Assembly: GCF_039534165.1 (NCBI RefSeq)
Contig: NZ_BAAAUX010000029.1
Span: forward strand, 152,233-216,232
Length of the DNA: 64,000 nt
Reading direction: 5' to 3'
Source: Saccharopolyspora_D taberi
GTDB lineage: Bacteria > Actinomycetota > Actinomycetes > Mycobacteriales > Pseudonocardiaceae
This document shows, one piece after another, positions 8,121 through 16,800 of this stretch. Each line of letters starts with the position of its first letter. Within the stretch, counting starts at the first letter, position 1. A model generated the notes under the pieces. The model ran no database searches, had not been told where the DNA came from, and worked only from the letters and a program-made list of their open reading frames with translations. A program made the translations under genes and the position numbers.

Positions 8121-8780
8121 CTACTCGTCCATGAGGCCGCTGCGCCAAGCCCAAGCCGCGGTCTCCACCCGGTTGCGAGCGTTGATCTTGGACTGGGCCG
8201 CGGCCAGGTGGGTCTTCACCGTCGACAGGGACATGAACAGCTCCTGGCCGATCTCGGTGTTGGTCAGCCCCTTCGCGGTCGCGCGGACCACGTCGAGCTC
8301 GCGTTCGGTCAGTCCTTCCTTCGGCTGCGCGACCTTCGGGCGGACCTTCTCCTTCGGCTGCGAGAAGTGCTTGAGCAGCCGGACGGTGATCTGCGGCGAG
8401 ACCAGCGCGTCGCCGCGGACCGCGGCGTGGATCGCCTCGATCAGCAGGGCTGGACCCGCGTCCTTGAGCAGGAACCCGCTCGCGCCGTAGGCCAGCGCCT
8501 GCTCGACGTACTCGTCCAGGTCGAAGGTGGTCACCACGACCACCTTGATCGGATCGGTCACGTCGGGGCCCGCCAGCTGCTTGGTCGCCTCCAGTCCGGT
8601 GATGCCGGGCATCCGGATGTCCATCAGGCAGACGTCCGGTCGCTTCTCGCGGGCCTCCCGGACCGCGTCGATCCCGTTGGCGACATCGGCGACCACCTCG
8701 ATGCCGTCCTGCGACTCCAGGATCATCCGGAAACCGGCCCGCACCATCTCCTGATCGTCGGCGATCAGCACCCGGATCAT
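8121..8780 (-). CDS. NarL/LuxR-family response regulator
   Basis: A 219-residue two-component response regulator. Receiver domain: acidic pair ADDQ at residues 7-10, phospho-acceptor Asp54 in CLMDIRMPG, Thr in VVTTFD and Lys in FLLKDAG. The C-terminal LuxR helix-turn-helix is LTERELDVVRATAKGLTN with LSTVKTHL. Start ATG at 8780; its first four bases overlap the end of the histidine kinase gene, so the two are translated together. It probably controls the divergent ABC exporter at 10751-13653, the typical neighbour of such pairs. The C-terminal linker (QPKEKVRPKVAQPKEG) is longer than usual. Confidence 0.95.
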   Translation of the reverse strand: MIRVLIADDQEMVRAGFRMILESQDGIEVVADVANGIDAVREAREKRPDVCLMDIRMPGITGLEATKQLAGPDVTDPIKVVVVTTFDLDEYVEQALAYGASGFLLKDAGPALLIEAIHAAVRGDALVSPQITVRLLKHFSQPKEKVRPKVAQPKEGLTERELDVVRATAKGLTNTEIGQELFMSLSTVKTHLAAAQSKINARNRVETAAWAWRSGLMDE

Positions 8781-10561
8781 CGAGAGTCCTCCTGCTCGTT
8801 CTGCTCACCAAGCGGCAACCACGCTTCGACCCGCCAGCCGACGTGGTCACCTGGGCCGGCGTTGAACCGGCCACCGAGCAGCTCCACCCGCTCGCGCATG
8901 CCCACCAAACCGTATCCGCCCGATCCGCCGACCGGACGAGCATGGCTGCCCGAGCCGTCGTCGGTGACCCTGGTGCGCAGGTGGGTGCGCGAGACGTCGA
9001 CGTCGATCTCGATCTGGGACACGTCGAAGGCGTGCTTGCGGGAGTTGGTCAGCGACTCCTGCACCACCCGCAGCGCCGATCTCGCCACCTCCTGCGGGAT
9101 CTGCCTGCCGATGTCGACCCGCAGGTTGATGTTGGGGGCGGCCTCGGTGTCGGCGCCATGGCGGCGCGCACCCTCGATCAGGGCGGCGAGGTCGGCCTCG
9201 AGGTTGGTGGTCGCCTGCTCGGTGGCTTTCGACGCTCCTGCCGGCTCGGCGCCGCGCATGCTCGCGACCAGCCGCCGCATCGCGGTCAGCGCCTCGGTGC
9301 CGCTGTCGGCGATGCGGGCGAGCGCGTCCGTCGCGGCCTGCGGGTTCTTCTCCGCGACCATCTGCGCCGCCTGCGCCTGCACCACGATCCCGGTGACGTG
9401 GTGCGCGACGACGTCGTGCAGCTCGCGGGCCAGCGCCATCCGCTCCGCCTGCTGGGCACTGCTGACCGCCGTCTCCACCGTCCTGGCCCGCTCGTTGTCC
9501 CTGGCCCGGAAGTAGACGCCGGTGCCCACCGCGAGGACCAGGAGCAGACCGCCCATGAACAGGAAGGTCAGCGCGTCGCTCGGCCAGTCGTAGTTCTCGT
9601 CCCCCGGCGTGACGGTCATCGCGAACAGCGCCGACACGACGAGCGCCGCTCCGCTCCACACCGCCTTGCGCGGTGGCGCGTACCGGGTCGAGAAGGCGAG
9701 CAGGATCATCCCGGCGGCGATCACGGTCGGCCGGATCGGTCCGAGCAGGAGGGTGTCCGACTGGGCGCCGATCAGCCGCATGGTCACAGCCATCAGCGCC
9801 ACCGCGGCGGCCCCGAGCATCGGTGCCTCGACCGGTCGCGTTGGGGCGAGCACCGCGAGCACGGACAGCACGCCCCCGCCGAGCAGGACGACCACCGCCG
9901 GGAGGACCGCGCCCATGCTGATCAGGTCCAGGAACAGGAACACGAACAGGACCGCGATCACCGGCCACTGCCTGCGGACGAGCGCCTGGAGCGGGGTGTC
10001 GTCGGACCGCGGCTGGGTGCCCCGCAGGTACAGGCCGGTGCCGATGGCCAGCACCAGTTCGAGGAACCCCGCACCTATCGCGCGGGAGATCTCCTCCGGG
10101 GCGATCACGAGCGAGGAACCGGTGCGCAGGTGGATCGAGCCCAGGCAGGACAGCACCAGCAGGGCCGTCACCGGGATCGCGTAGCGCTTGCGGGTCCGCC
10201 AGAACGCCGTGAGCACCAACGCGACACCCGCGATGTTCTCGGTCAGCAGGATCGCGGCGAGCCCGAACGAGTACGGGTCGAAGTGGATCAGGTGGATCAG
10301 CGCGCTGTTGGCCGCCAGCACGAAGGCACCCGCGAACCCGCACAGCACCGGCCACCGCCGGGCGAGCAGCGCGAGCACGGCCATCACCACGAGACCGGGG
10401 TAGACGAGCAGGGAACGGGCACCGCTGTCGACGAGCAGCAGCAGCTCGCCGAGCAGGACCGTGCCCAGCGCAGCCGCGAAGATCCACTGCTCGCGCAGCA
10501 AGGTGCGCAGCCGCCGGACGATGCCCGGGGCTGACGACGGGGTCTTCGCGGAAATGCTCAC
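8777..10561 (-). CDS. Sensor histidine kinase, HisKA_3 type
   Basis: A 594-residue membrane histidine kinase. The first 355 residues contain about ten hydrophobic segments, well over the usual four to six, so the sensor is largely in the membrane. The dimerisation/phosphotransfer box ARELHDVVAHHV places the phospho-His at about residue 382; the HATPase domain follows with an N-box near VVQESLTNSRKH and G-box DDGSGS and GYGLVGMRERV. Start is the GTG at 10561, six bases after a TACGGT element, suggesting a leaderless transcript. It precedes and overlaps its response regulator by four bases and is divergent from an ABC exporter. The signal is unknown; cell-envelope or antibiotic stress is usual for this arrangement. 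Confidence 0.92.
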   Translation of the reverse strand: MSISAKTPSSAPGIVRRLRTLLREQWIFAAALGTVLLGELLLLVDSGARSLLVYPGLVVMAVLALLARRWPVLCGFAGAFVLAANSALIHLIHFDPYSFGLAAILLTENIAGVALVLTAFWRTRKRYAIPVTALLVLSCLGSIHLRTGSSLVIAPEEISRAIGAGFLELVLAIGTGLYLRGTQPRSDDTPLQALVRRQWPVIAVLFVFLFLDLISMGAVLPAVVVLLGGGVLSVLAVLAPTRPVEAPMLGAAAVALMAVTMRLIGAQSDTLLLGPIRPTVIAAGMILLAFSTRYAPPRKAVWSGAALVVSALFAMTVTPGDENYDWPSDALTFLFMGGLLLVLAVGTGVYFRARDNERARTVETAVSSAQQAERMALARELHDVVAHHVTGIVVQAQAAQMVAEKNPQAATDALARIADSGTEALTAMRRLVASMRGAEPAGASKATEQATTNLEADLAALIEGARRHGADTEAAPNINLRVDIGRQIPQEVARSALRVVQESLTNSRKHAFDVSQIEIDVDVSRTHLRTRVTDDGSGSHARPVGGSGGYGLVGMRERVELLGGRFNAGPGDHVGWRVEAWLPLGEQNEQEDSR

Positions 10562-10600
10562 CCCGAAACCGTATCGAGGCCGAACTCCGAGCGCCCTTGG

Positions 10601-10637
10601 CCGATAGGTCCGAAATCCCTGGCCGATCGGCCGATCG
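10601..10637. promoter_or_regulatory. CCGATNG motifs in the kinase/ABC divergent region
   Basis: CCGATAG at 10601-10607 and two adjacent CCGATCG copies (10623-10629 and 10631-10637) lie in the 189-bp gap between the kinase and the ABC exporter. The two CCGATCG copies sit in GGCCGATCGGCCGATCG, partly palindromic. They could be sites for the neighbouring LuxR-type regulator; the same motif occurs at 5744 and 20660. Confidence 0.35.
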
Positions 10638-10750
10638 CCGCGTCGCTGCTCCCGGCCCGCCGGACGAGCCGGAACACCCCCTCCTCGCCCGATCCTGGGT
10701 ACCGATCCTCCCGGCAGCGGGCCGGGACGAGCGGAGACGGGAGAAGGACA

Positions 10751-11446
10751 GTGTCAGTTCCGGTACCGGGAAATCCGATGCTGGTGGGGCGGGGGCTGGT
10801 CAAGCGCTACGGCGAGCACCACGCGCTGGCGGGCGTGGACATCGCGATCACCCCCGGCGAGGTGCTGGCGATCGTCGGCCCGTCCGGTTCGGGCAAGACG
10901 ACGCTGCTGCACGTGCTGGCCGGCATTCTGCGCCCCGACGACGGCGAGGTGGTGCTGGACGGCCACCGCATCGACCGCCTGGGCGAGGCCAAGCGCAGCG
11001 AACTGCGGCGTCGCGACTTCGGGTTCGTGTTCCAGAACGGCATGCTCGTCGGCGAGCTGACCGCGGAGGAGAATACCGCGCTGCCGTTGCTGCTCGCGGG
11101 CGCGAACCGCGCGCAGGCGATGGCCGGGGCGCGGGAGTGGCTCGGCAGGCTCGGCCTCGCGGGCATGGAGACCCGCAGGCCCGGCGAGCTCTCCGGCGGT
11201 CAGGCGCAACGGGTCGCGATCGCGCGGGCGCTGGCCCACCAGCCGAAGGTGATCTTCGCCGACGAACCGACCGGCGCCCTCGACAGCCGCACCGGCGCCG
11301 AGACCATGCACGCGCTGCTCACGGCCGCCGCCGACAACCGTGCCGCGGTGGTCATAGTGACCCACGACCGCGAGCTGGCCGCCCGCGCCGGGCGCGTGGT
11401 GGAGATCCGCGACGGCCGGATCGCACCAGGGGTGGTCGCGGCATGA
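10751..11446 (+). CDS. ABC exporter ATP-binding protein (LolD/MacB-like)
   Basis: A 231-residue ATPase. Walker A GPSGSGKTT at residues 43-51, Q-loop FVFQNGMLV, signature LSGGQ at 147-151, Walker B VIFADEP at 167-173, D-loop GALDSR and H-loop VTHD are all present. The SALD/GALDSR pattern is typical of the MacB/LolD/FtsE group that works with FtsX-like permeases. Start GTG at 10751 with GGGAGAAGG upstream. Its TGA overlaps the ATG of the permease (ATGA), so the two subunits are coupled. It is divergent from the histidine kinase and probably under control of that system. Likely an exporter of a peptide, lipid or drug rather than an importer. Confidence 0.95.
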   Translation: MSVPVPGNPMLVGRGLVKRYGEHHALAGVDIAITPGEVLAIVGPSGSGKTTLLHVLAGILRPDDGEVVLDGHRIDRLGEAKRSELRRRDFGFVFQNGMLVGELTAEENTALPLLLAGANRAQAMAGAREWLGRLGLAGMETRRPGELSGGQAQRVAIARALAHQPKVIFADEPTGALDSRTGAETMHALLTAAADNRAAVVIVTHDRELAARAGRVVEIRDGRIAPGVVAA

Positions 11447-13653
11447 ACCCGGTGCAGCTGGCCGTCCGAGTCCTGCGCGGGGATCCGCGCACGCGGGTCT
11501 CGGCGGTGCTGACCGCCCTCGGCATCGCGGTCGGCACGGCGCTGGTCGTGCTGCTGTCGACGCTGCCGAACGCGGCGGACGCACGGACCGAGCGGTCCTC
11601 GTGGCAGTACGCCGACCGGACCGGCGCGGCAGGCACGTCGGTGTCCACATCGGACTTCGTGCGCGGCGAGCAGATCACCCGCGTCGACGTCGCGGGCAAC
11701 CCGGACGCCCCTGGCGCACCCCGCTTCCCAGCGCCGGGCCAGGTCCTGCTCTCGCCGCGGCTGGCCGAGCTGAGCGGTCAGCTGCCGCCCGGCGACCTCG
11801 CCGAGCGGTTCCCGGGGCAGGTGGTCGGCACGATCACCGACGACTACCTGCGCTATCCGGAGCAGCTGGTCGCCGTCGTCGGGCATCAACCGGGCGCGTT
11901 GGACGCCGTGGAGGGCGGATCGGCCGCTTATCAGGCGGCGGAACAGGACTTCCTGCTCAAGTTCCTGGCCTGGGTGGGGCTCGTGCTGCTCGCGGTGCCG
12001 AGCCTGGTGCTGGTCGCCTCCGCGTCGCGGCTGACCGCCGCCCGCCGGGAGCGCAGGCTCGCCGCGCTGCGGCTTGCGGGCGCCACTCCCGGCCAGGTCG
12101 TGGGCGCGGTCGCGGCCGAGACCGCGTTCGCCGCGGTCGCGGGCGCCGCGCTGGGACTGCTGCTGGGCTGGCCGCTGCGGCTGCTGGTGATACACGTGCC
12201 GTGGGGCGGCGGGACCTGGCTGGCCGCGGACTTCACCCCGTCGCTGGCGACGGTGGCCGGGGTCGGCCTCGGGGTTCCGGTGCTGGTCGTCGCGGCGGCC
12301 GTACTGGGGCTGCGGCGGGTGGTCCGCGCGCCGGTCGGCGCCGCGATGGCGCACCGCAAGAAGGCGCCAAAGGCCTGGCGGCTGCTCGCGATCGTCGCCG
12401 CGGGGGCGTTCTTCCTGTTCGGCCTGGCGACCGCGAAGGACGGTGGCAACCTCGTCGTGCTGATGGCGTCGCTGGCCGGAGTCGTGCTCTCGGCGTCTGT
12501 CGTAGGACCGTGGCTGACGGCCTCGCTGGGGACCCTGTTCTCGACGCTGTGGCGGCGGCCTTCGACGCTGCTCGCGGGCCGGCGATTACGCGACGACCCG
12601 AAGGCCGCCTACCGCTCGGCGTCCGGCGTGGTGCTGGCCGTCTTCGTCGGGTCGATGGCGCTGACCTTGCTGCCGGGGTTCGAGTCGCAGTCCGGCGGTG
12701 GCCGGTCGTTCCAGGATTCCGTGCTGTACGTGGACGTTCCGTCGGCGCAGGCGCAGCAGCAGCGGCAGCGGATCACCGACCAGCTGGCGCGCAGCGGAGC
12801 GTCGGCGGTCGTGGCGTCGGCGACGCGGGTGACCGTGCGGACTCCGGAGAACTCGCACAGCGCACTGGTGATCAGCTGTCCCGAAGCGGCGCAGGTGAGC
12901 CGGATGGCGGTCGGCTCGTGCGCCGGTCCGCCCAGCGTGCGGGCCGATCCGTCGCTTGAGCTCTCGACCGCGGGGATGACCGTGGTCCCCACCGGCGGAT
13001 ATGGAGTTTCCGCTGATGTGCCGGGAGTTCCGGTGCCCGCGGGCGCTCCGGTGCGGCCGTTCGGCGGTCAGGATCCGGACCTCGTCGACTCGGTGATCGT
13101 CGATCCCGCGCTGGTGCCGGACGTGCTCGGCAGCGGGGAGACGACGTTGGCGGTCGCGCCCGCGAGCGACGCCGACCGCGAGCGGGTGCGGACCGCGATG
13201 ACGGTCGCCGCGCCTGGGGCGGAGATCAACAGCCGGGAGCTGGTGCTGGGCGAGCAGCGGACGATGCTGTCGGACCTGCGGCGGGTCACCGCGATCGGCC
13301 TGGTCATCGCGTCCGTGCTGGCCGGGTGCAGCGCGGCGATCACCGCCGCGTCCTCGGTTGTGGACCGCCGCCGCACGTTCGGGGCGCTGATCGCCGCTGG
13401 GACGCCGTTGCGGGTGCTGGCTCGGGCGTTGCGGACCGAGGCCGCGCTCCCCGCGCTGGTGGCCACCATCGGCGCAGGTGCGGGCGGTGTCGCGGTCGGA
13501 TTCGGGATGTTGAGCCTGTTCGACATCGAAGGCGCGATCAGCCCGTGGGTGTTCGCCCCGGTCGCGCTGGGGGTGCTGGTCGCGGTGCTCGCGACGTCGG
13601 CGAGCGGGCCGATGCTGCGCCGGGTCAGCGCCGAGCCCTTCGCCGAGGAGTGA
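11443..13653 (+). CDS. FtsX-like ABC exporter permease
   Basis: A 736-residue permease in the eight-to-ten-span FtsX arrangement. The first membrane span (VSAVLTALGIAVGTALVVLL) is followed by an extracellular domain of about 120 residues, three spans near residues 170-290, further central spans near 310-420, a second large extracellular region (about 430-600) and three final spans ending at residue 730. The cytoplasmic motif RRERRLAALRLAGAT before the membrane is the FtsX/MacB coupling segment; RRRTFGALIAAGTP repeats it in the second half. Start ATG overlaps the ATPase stop. The duplicated structure suggests one subunit is enough for both halves. Confidence 0.92.
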   Translation: MNPVQLAVRVLRGDPRTRVSAVLTALGIAVGTALVVLLSTLPNAADARTERSSWQYADRTGAAGTSVSTSDFVRGEQITRVDVAGNPDAPGAPRFPAPGQVLLSPRLAELSGQLPPGDLAERFPGQVVGTITDDYLRYPEQLVAVVGHQPGALDAVEGGSAAYQAAEQDFLLKFLAWVGLVLLAVPSLVLVASASRLTAARRERRLAALRLAGATPGQVVGAVAAETAFAAVAGAALGLLLGWPLRLLVIHVPWGGGTWLAADFTPSLATVAGVGLGVPVLVVAAAVLGLRRVVRAPVGAAMAHRKKAPKAWRLLAIVAAGAFFLFGLATAKDGGNLVVLMASLAGVVLSASVVGPWLTASLGTLFSTLWRRPSTLLAGRRLRDDPKAAYRSASGVVLAVFVGSMALTLLPGFESQSGGGRSFQDSVLYVDVPSAQAQQQRQRITDQLARSGASAVVASATRVTVRTPENSHSALVISCPEAAQVSRMAVGSCAGPPSVRADPSLELSTAGMTVVPTGGYGVSADVPGVPVPAGAPVRPFGGQDPDLVDSVIVDPALVPDVLGSGETTLAVAPASDADRERVRTAMTVAAPGAEINSRELVLGEQRTMLSDLRRVTAIGLVIASVLAGCSAAITAASSVVDRRRTFGALIAAGTPLRVLARALRTEAALPALVATIGAGAGGVAVGFGMLSLFDIEGAISPWVFAPVALGVLVAVLATSASGPMLRRVSAEPFAEE

Positions 13654-13678
13654 GCTCGTACCTCCGGCTCGCGAGGAC

Positions 13679-13713
13679 CGGCCATGTGGCCAGCGCCGAT
13701 GGCCACATGGCCG
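13679..13713. promoter_or_regulatory. 13-bp perfect inverted repeat before a small membrane ORF
   Basis: CGGCCATGTGGCC (13679-13691) and its exact complement (13701-13713) flank nine bases that include GCCGAT. There is no T run after it. It may terminate the exporter operon or act as an operator for the small ORF at 13781; the inner GCCGATGGCC resembles the CCGATNG motif of nearby exporter promoters. Confidence 0.5.
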
Positions 13714-13780
13714 ATCCGCCACCGGCCCCGCGGCAGCGATTCTGGAAGCACAACGGAGAACACCAGGGAAGGTGGACAAG

Positions 13781-13897
13781 ATGATCACGACAGTGCTGAC
13801 CGCGTTCGGAACGGTGGCGGCGATCGGCGTCCTGCTGATGATGGCGGCGAGCTCGATCCTGCCGGAGCTCTCGGACACGTTCGGATCGCGGCGCTGA
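13781..13897 (+). CDS. Small hydrophobic protein (38 aa)
   Basis: ATG at 13781 with AAGGTGG seven bases upstream opens a 38-codon frame closed by TGA 13895-13897. The product starts MITTVLTAFG and continues with a hydrophobic run VAAIGVLLMMAASSI and a short polar tail LPELSDTFGSRR. It looks like a single membrane helix with a cytoplasmic tail. The ribosome site and third-position GC support coding. It follows the ABC exporter by 127 bp in the same direction and could be an accessory peptide of that system. Its end converges on the NOS-like gene with only ten bases between stops. No family recognised. Confidence 0.55.
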   Translation: MITTVLTAFGTVAAIGVLLMMAASSILPELSDTFGSRR

Positions 13898-13907
13898 GCC
13901 CGATGCG

Positions 13908-15020
13908 TCAACCGGCCGACGAGGTGCGCGCGACCAGCGGGAAGCACGCCGGGGCGCCTTCTCGCGCCCTCCGATCGGCATCGGCGGGACGGACGAAGGC
14001 GGGCCGCGCGCTCCCGGACGCAGGGCGCGGGCTGCCGAGCCGGTGCAGGGTCTCGGCGTGGTGGTCGGTGACCGTGACCCGCGCGGAGTCGAAGGAGAAC
14101 AGCACCGCGCGGTTGATCTCCACGATGGCCCGGTCCCGCCAAAGCGTCCGCTCGCTGGAGGTGTCGAGCCCGAGTTCGCCCGCCACCTCCTGCACTACGC
14201 CGTAGGCGTTCTCGTCGGCGAGACCGCGGGTGCCGATCTCGGTCCCGACGAACCAGGTGTTGAACGGCACCGCCGGATACCGGATGCCGCCGATCACCAG
14301 GTGCAGGTTGCTGATCAGCGGGACGGTGTGCCAGCGCAGGCCGAGGCGGGCGAACCACGGGAGGTCCGGGTGCTCCAGCGGAACCTCCTGCACGACGTCG
14401 CGGGGAACGGTGAACGCCGCAGGTCCCTCGTGCGCGGTCTCCACCACCAGCGGGAGGTGGTCGAACCGGCCACGCCGGGCCGGGGGTTTCCAGCCGAGCC
14501 GCTGCGCGGCGGTGGTGAACCCGGCGTAGCGGGGGTCGCCGAGCGTTCCACCGTCCGAGCCCGGGTAGCCCGCGTAGCGGACCACCTGTTCGTTCCAGAT
14601 GCGCGGTCCCGGCCTGCGCGGGGAGTCCGGGGCGAAGACGGTGATCAGCGGCCGGATGCGGCCGCCGTTGGTGGCCAGCCGCAGGTGCTCGAAGCACTCC
14701 CTGGCCACCGGTGAGGCGTTGCGCAGACCGCGCAGGTCCCGCACCTGGACGTGTCGCCAGGGCACGCCGCTCGTGCACCAGCCGCTGTCCCGGAGCGCGA
14801 TCCGTGCGCCGTGGGTGAGTTCCTCGGTGGTGTGCCGGTAGGTCCCGGATCTCGCGATGTCCGCGCGGACCTGCGACAGCCGTGGCGCGAGCGGGCCGGC
14901 GTCGGGGTGGGCGTCGTGGAACGCGCGCAGGAACTCCTCCGCCGCCGCCGGATCGGTCGGGTGGTCGTCGGTCGCGGGAGCCTGCCGGGCTGGGAGGAGT
15001 CCACTGCGGATTGCCGTCAC
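13908..15020 (-). CDS. nos: Nitric oxide synthase oxygenase homologue, divergent and lacking the usual C-terminus
   Basis: The 370-residue product matches bacterial NOS oxygenase over about residues 60-325: TTEELTHGARIALRDSG, then EHLRLATNGGRIRPLI, IWNEQVVRYAGY, LISNLHLVIGGIRY, VPFNTWFVGTEIG, ADENAY, VEINRAV and VTDHHAET. Such enzymes make NO and citrulline from arginine using heme. The heme-ligand Cys is present (Cys82), and the substrate-binding Glu is Glu261. However, the canonical RCIGR around the Cys reads WCTSG, and the Trp that stacks on heme six residues before it is Leu76. After DHHAET the usual pterin-binding tail (W-x-W-x-x-P-P and F-H) is absent in all three frames, replaced by an unrelated Arg/Pro/Ala-rich tail. 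It may be decayed or do other chemistry. Start GTG 15020 is tentative. Confidence 0.82.
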   Translation of the reverse strand: MTAIRSGLLPARQAPATDDHPTDPAAAEEFLRAFHDAHPDAGPLAPRLSQVRADIARSGTYRHTTEELTHGARIALRDSGWCTSGVPWRHVQVRDLRGLRNASPVARECFEHLRLATNGGRIRPLITVFAPDSPRRPGPRIWNEQVVRYAGYPGSDGGTLGDPRYAGFTTAAQRLGWKPPARRGRFDHLPLVVETAHEGPAAFTVPRDVVQEVPLEHPDLPWFARLGLRWHTVPLISNLHLVIGGIRYPAVPFNTWFVGTEIGTRGLADENAYGVVQEVAGELGLDTSSERTLWRDRAIVEINRAVLFSFDSARVTVTDHHAETLHRLGSPRPASGSARPAFVRPADADRRAREGAPACFPLVARTSSAG

Positions 15021-15103
15021 AGCCGGAAACGTAGTGGTCGGCAGCGCTTACTCGGCAGCCTCAGACGGCCAGCCTTTGTCGTGAACTTGGCGCAACCCGA
15101 TCC

Positions 15104-15130
15104 GGTCAATGCCGACCGGCCGTATTGACC
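15104..15130. promoter_or_regulatory. Inverted repeat upstream of the NOS-like gene
   Basis: GGTCAAT (15104-15110) and ATTGACC (15124-15130) form a perfect 7-bp inverted repeat with a 13-bp spacer that is itself partly palindromic. It lies 84-110 bp upstream of the NOS-like start, in the gap between trmB and that gene. Its position suits an operator; the binding protein is unknown. Confidence 0.4.
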
Positions 15131-15217
15131 TTCGACGAGATCAGGCGGCCTCTTGATCGGCCGTTCGAGTGAGATCAGTCCACAGAGGGACCAGATTTGC
15201 GGTCCTCCGACCGGTGG

Positions 15218-15931
15218 TCACACCCGCTCGAAGATCAGGTCGTGCACGACCCGGCCTTCCTCGTGGGCGCGGTTCTCGAACTTGGTCACCGGCCGCCAAT
15301 CCGGTCGCGGCGCCCAGCCACCCGGCTCGGCCTCGAAGCGGTTGCGCAGCAGCGGTTGTGCCTGGCAGATCTCAAGCATCTGCTCGGCGTAGTTCTCCCA
15401 GTCCGTGGCCAGATGCAGCACGCCGCCCGGGGCCAGCCGGGAAGCGATCAGCTCGACCGAGGACTTCTGGACCAGCCTGCGCTTGTGGTGGCGCTTCTTC
15501 GGCCACGGGTCCGGGAAGTAGACGCGGACCTCGGACAGCGTCCCGGGCTCGACGTGGTCGCGGAGCAGGACGATCGCGTCGCCGCGCAGCAGGCGCAGGT
15601 TGGTCAGCTCCAGCTTCTCGGCGCGCAGCATCAGCTGGGCGAGGCCGGGCTTGTAGACCTCGATGGCCAGGTAGTTGACCTCCGGCGCGGCGGCGGCGAG
15701 CTGCGCGGTGGTCTCGCCCATGCCGGAACCGATCTCCAGCACCACGGGCGCCGACCGGCCGAACCACGTGGTGGTGTCCAGCGGGCCCGGCGGCAGGGCG
15801 TTGACCTCGGTGCCGAGGTCGGGCCAGTACTGGTCCCAGGCCCGCTGCTGCCCGACGGTCATCCGCTCGCCGCGCTGGACGTAGCTGACAACCGTGCGCC
15901 GGAAGGGAACCTGCTGGTCAGAGGCGTTCAC
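15218..15931 (-). CDS. trmB: tRNA (guanine-N7-)-methyltransferase
   Basis: TrmB makes m7G46 in the variable loop of many tRNAs using S-adenosylmethionine. The 237-residue product shows the SAM motif VLEIGSGMGETT, the acidic end of strand 2 (AIEVYKPGLA), the family signature VYFPDPWPKKRHHKRRL with the catalytic Asp region, and GGVLHLATDWENYAE. These are specific to TrmB. I use the GTG at 15931, which follows CGATACT-type bases in a possible leaderless setting; an in-frame TTG at 15949 would add six residues. The gene upstream in the same direction (15975-16526) is the Rv0207c-like partner, as in mycobacteria. The NOS-like gene is downstream. Confidence 0.95.
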   Translation of the reverse strand: MNASDQQVPFRRTVVSYVQRGERMTVGQQRAWDQYWPDLGTEVNALPPGPLDTTTWFGRSAPVVLEIGSGMGETTAQLAAAAPEVNYLAIEVYKPGLAQLMLRAEKLELTNLRLLRGDAIVLLRDHVEPGTLSEVRVYFPDPWPKKRHHKRRLVQKSSVELIASRLAPGGVLHLATDWENYAEQMLEICQAQPLLRNRFEAEPGGWAPRPDWRPVTKFENRAHEEGRVVHDLIFERV

Positions 15932-15974
15932 GGGAAGCCAGTATCGCAAACGCCCAGGTTGGCTCAGCCTGCGG

Positions 15975-16526
15975 TCACCAGGACTCGACCTGCGGGAGAG
16001 CGGACAGCAGGCCGGGCGCCCGGTCGACGGGCAGCGGTAGCGGCGGGTTGTCCTGGTGGGCGGCCACGACCTCGACCCAGCCGAGGTGCTGGTCGGTGAA
16101 GACCACTGTGGTCGGGGCCTTCATCTGGGCTCGGTCGGACGGCCCGAACTCCCAGTAGCCGGTCTCGCCCAGCCCGGCCCACGGCACGAAGACCCAGCCT
16201 TCGCGCCTGCTGAGCAGTGCGTGCACCTCGTCCTCGATCTCGAAGCCCTTCGCCCTGGACGGGATCTCGCCGCGGTCCAGTGCGCGCAGCCACCAGGGCG
16301 CGGGCAACCGGCGGGCCGAGCCGTTCAGCTTGCGGAAGAGTTCGAGGACTTGGTCCTCCGGAGCGGTGTGGATCCAGCTGCACCGCAGCGACACCGGCGC
16401 GACCGGCTCCCTCGCGGGCGGGTGCACCTCGGTCGCCAGGGACCATTCCAGTCTCGGTACCGGCTCCAGGTGGACGTCGTCACGCGGGTCCTGTGGTACC
16501 GGCACCGCGCGTTCTGTGGAACGCAT
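15975..16526 (-). CDS. Conserved hypothetical protein (Rv0207c-like position)
   Basis: A 183-residue soluble protein with no motif that I can link to an enzyme. It has conserved-looking patches SLRCSWIHTAPEDQVLELF, PAPWWLRALDRGEIPS, EDEVHALLSRREGW and GYWEFGPSD. In mycobacteria a protein of similar type (Rv0207c) lies next to trmB, and the same adjacency occurs here, 43 bp upstream of trmB. I chose the ATG at 16526 because GGGGTGAG lies upstream at a suitable distance; an in-frame start at 16655 would add 43 residues of poor coding quality. Function unknown. Confidence 0.75.
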   Translation of the reverse strand: MRSTERAVPVPQDPRDDVHLEPVPRLEWSLATEVHPPAREPVAPVSLRCSWIHTAPEDQVLELFRKLNGSARRLPAPWWLRALDRGEIPSRAKGFEIEDEVHALLSRREGWVFVPWAGLGETGYWEFGPSDRAQMKAPTTVVFTDQHLGWVEVVAAHQDNPPLPLPVDRAPGLLSALPQVESW

Positions 16527-16659
16527 CAATCGGCTCACCCCATCTGCTGCTGAGAACCCGACCTCGAGGAGGACAGGCCCCGAGAAGGCCGCGAGCACAC
16601 CGGACAGGTGGCTCCCGAACTGCGCTTGCCCCCAAGCGACGCTGGTTCGGGACAAAGGT

Positions 16660-16728
16660 TCCCTTCAATGCATTACCACAATGCAGTCGATATGTGACAC
16701 TTTGTGAACAATTGTGCCCAAGGTCACA
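16660..16728. promoter_or_regulatory. AT-richer divergent promoter region with inverted and direct repeats
   Basis: This patch between the Rv0207c-like gene and the universal stress gene is clearly less GC-rich than its surroundings. It holds a direct repeat CAATGCA (two copies near 16669 and 16680) and an inverted repeat TGTGAC (16693-16698) with GTCACA (16723-16728) spaced by 24 bases. The half-sites resemble CRP-type ones, but the spacing does not fit a CRP dimer. Confidence 0.35.
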
Positions 16729-16800
16729 GATCGGCCTCCGTGGATGGTCGGATCGACGGCCCGACTCGACAAGTCCGGCTTCGGCGGTTGGAGTGGAGAC

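Noticed and set aside
10597..11442. Extension of the ABC permease frame to 10597
   Set aside because: It would overlay the ATPase gene in another frame. The ATGA overlap and the family start support 11443.
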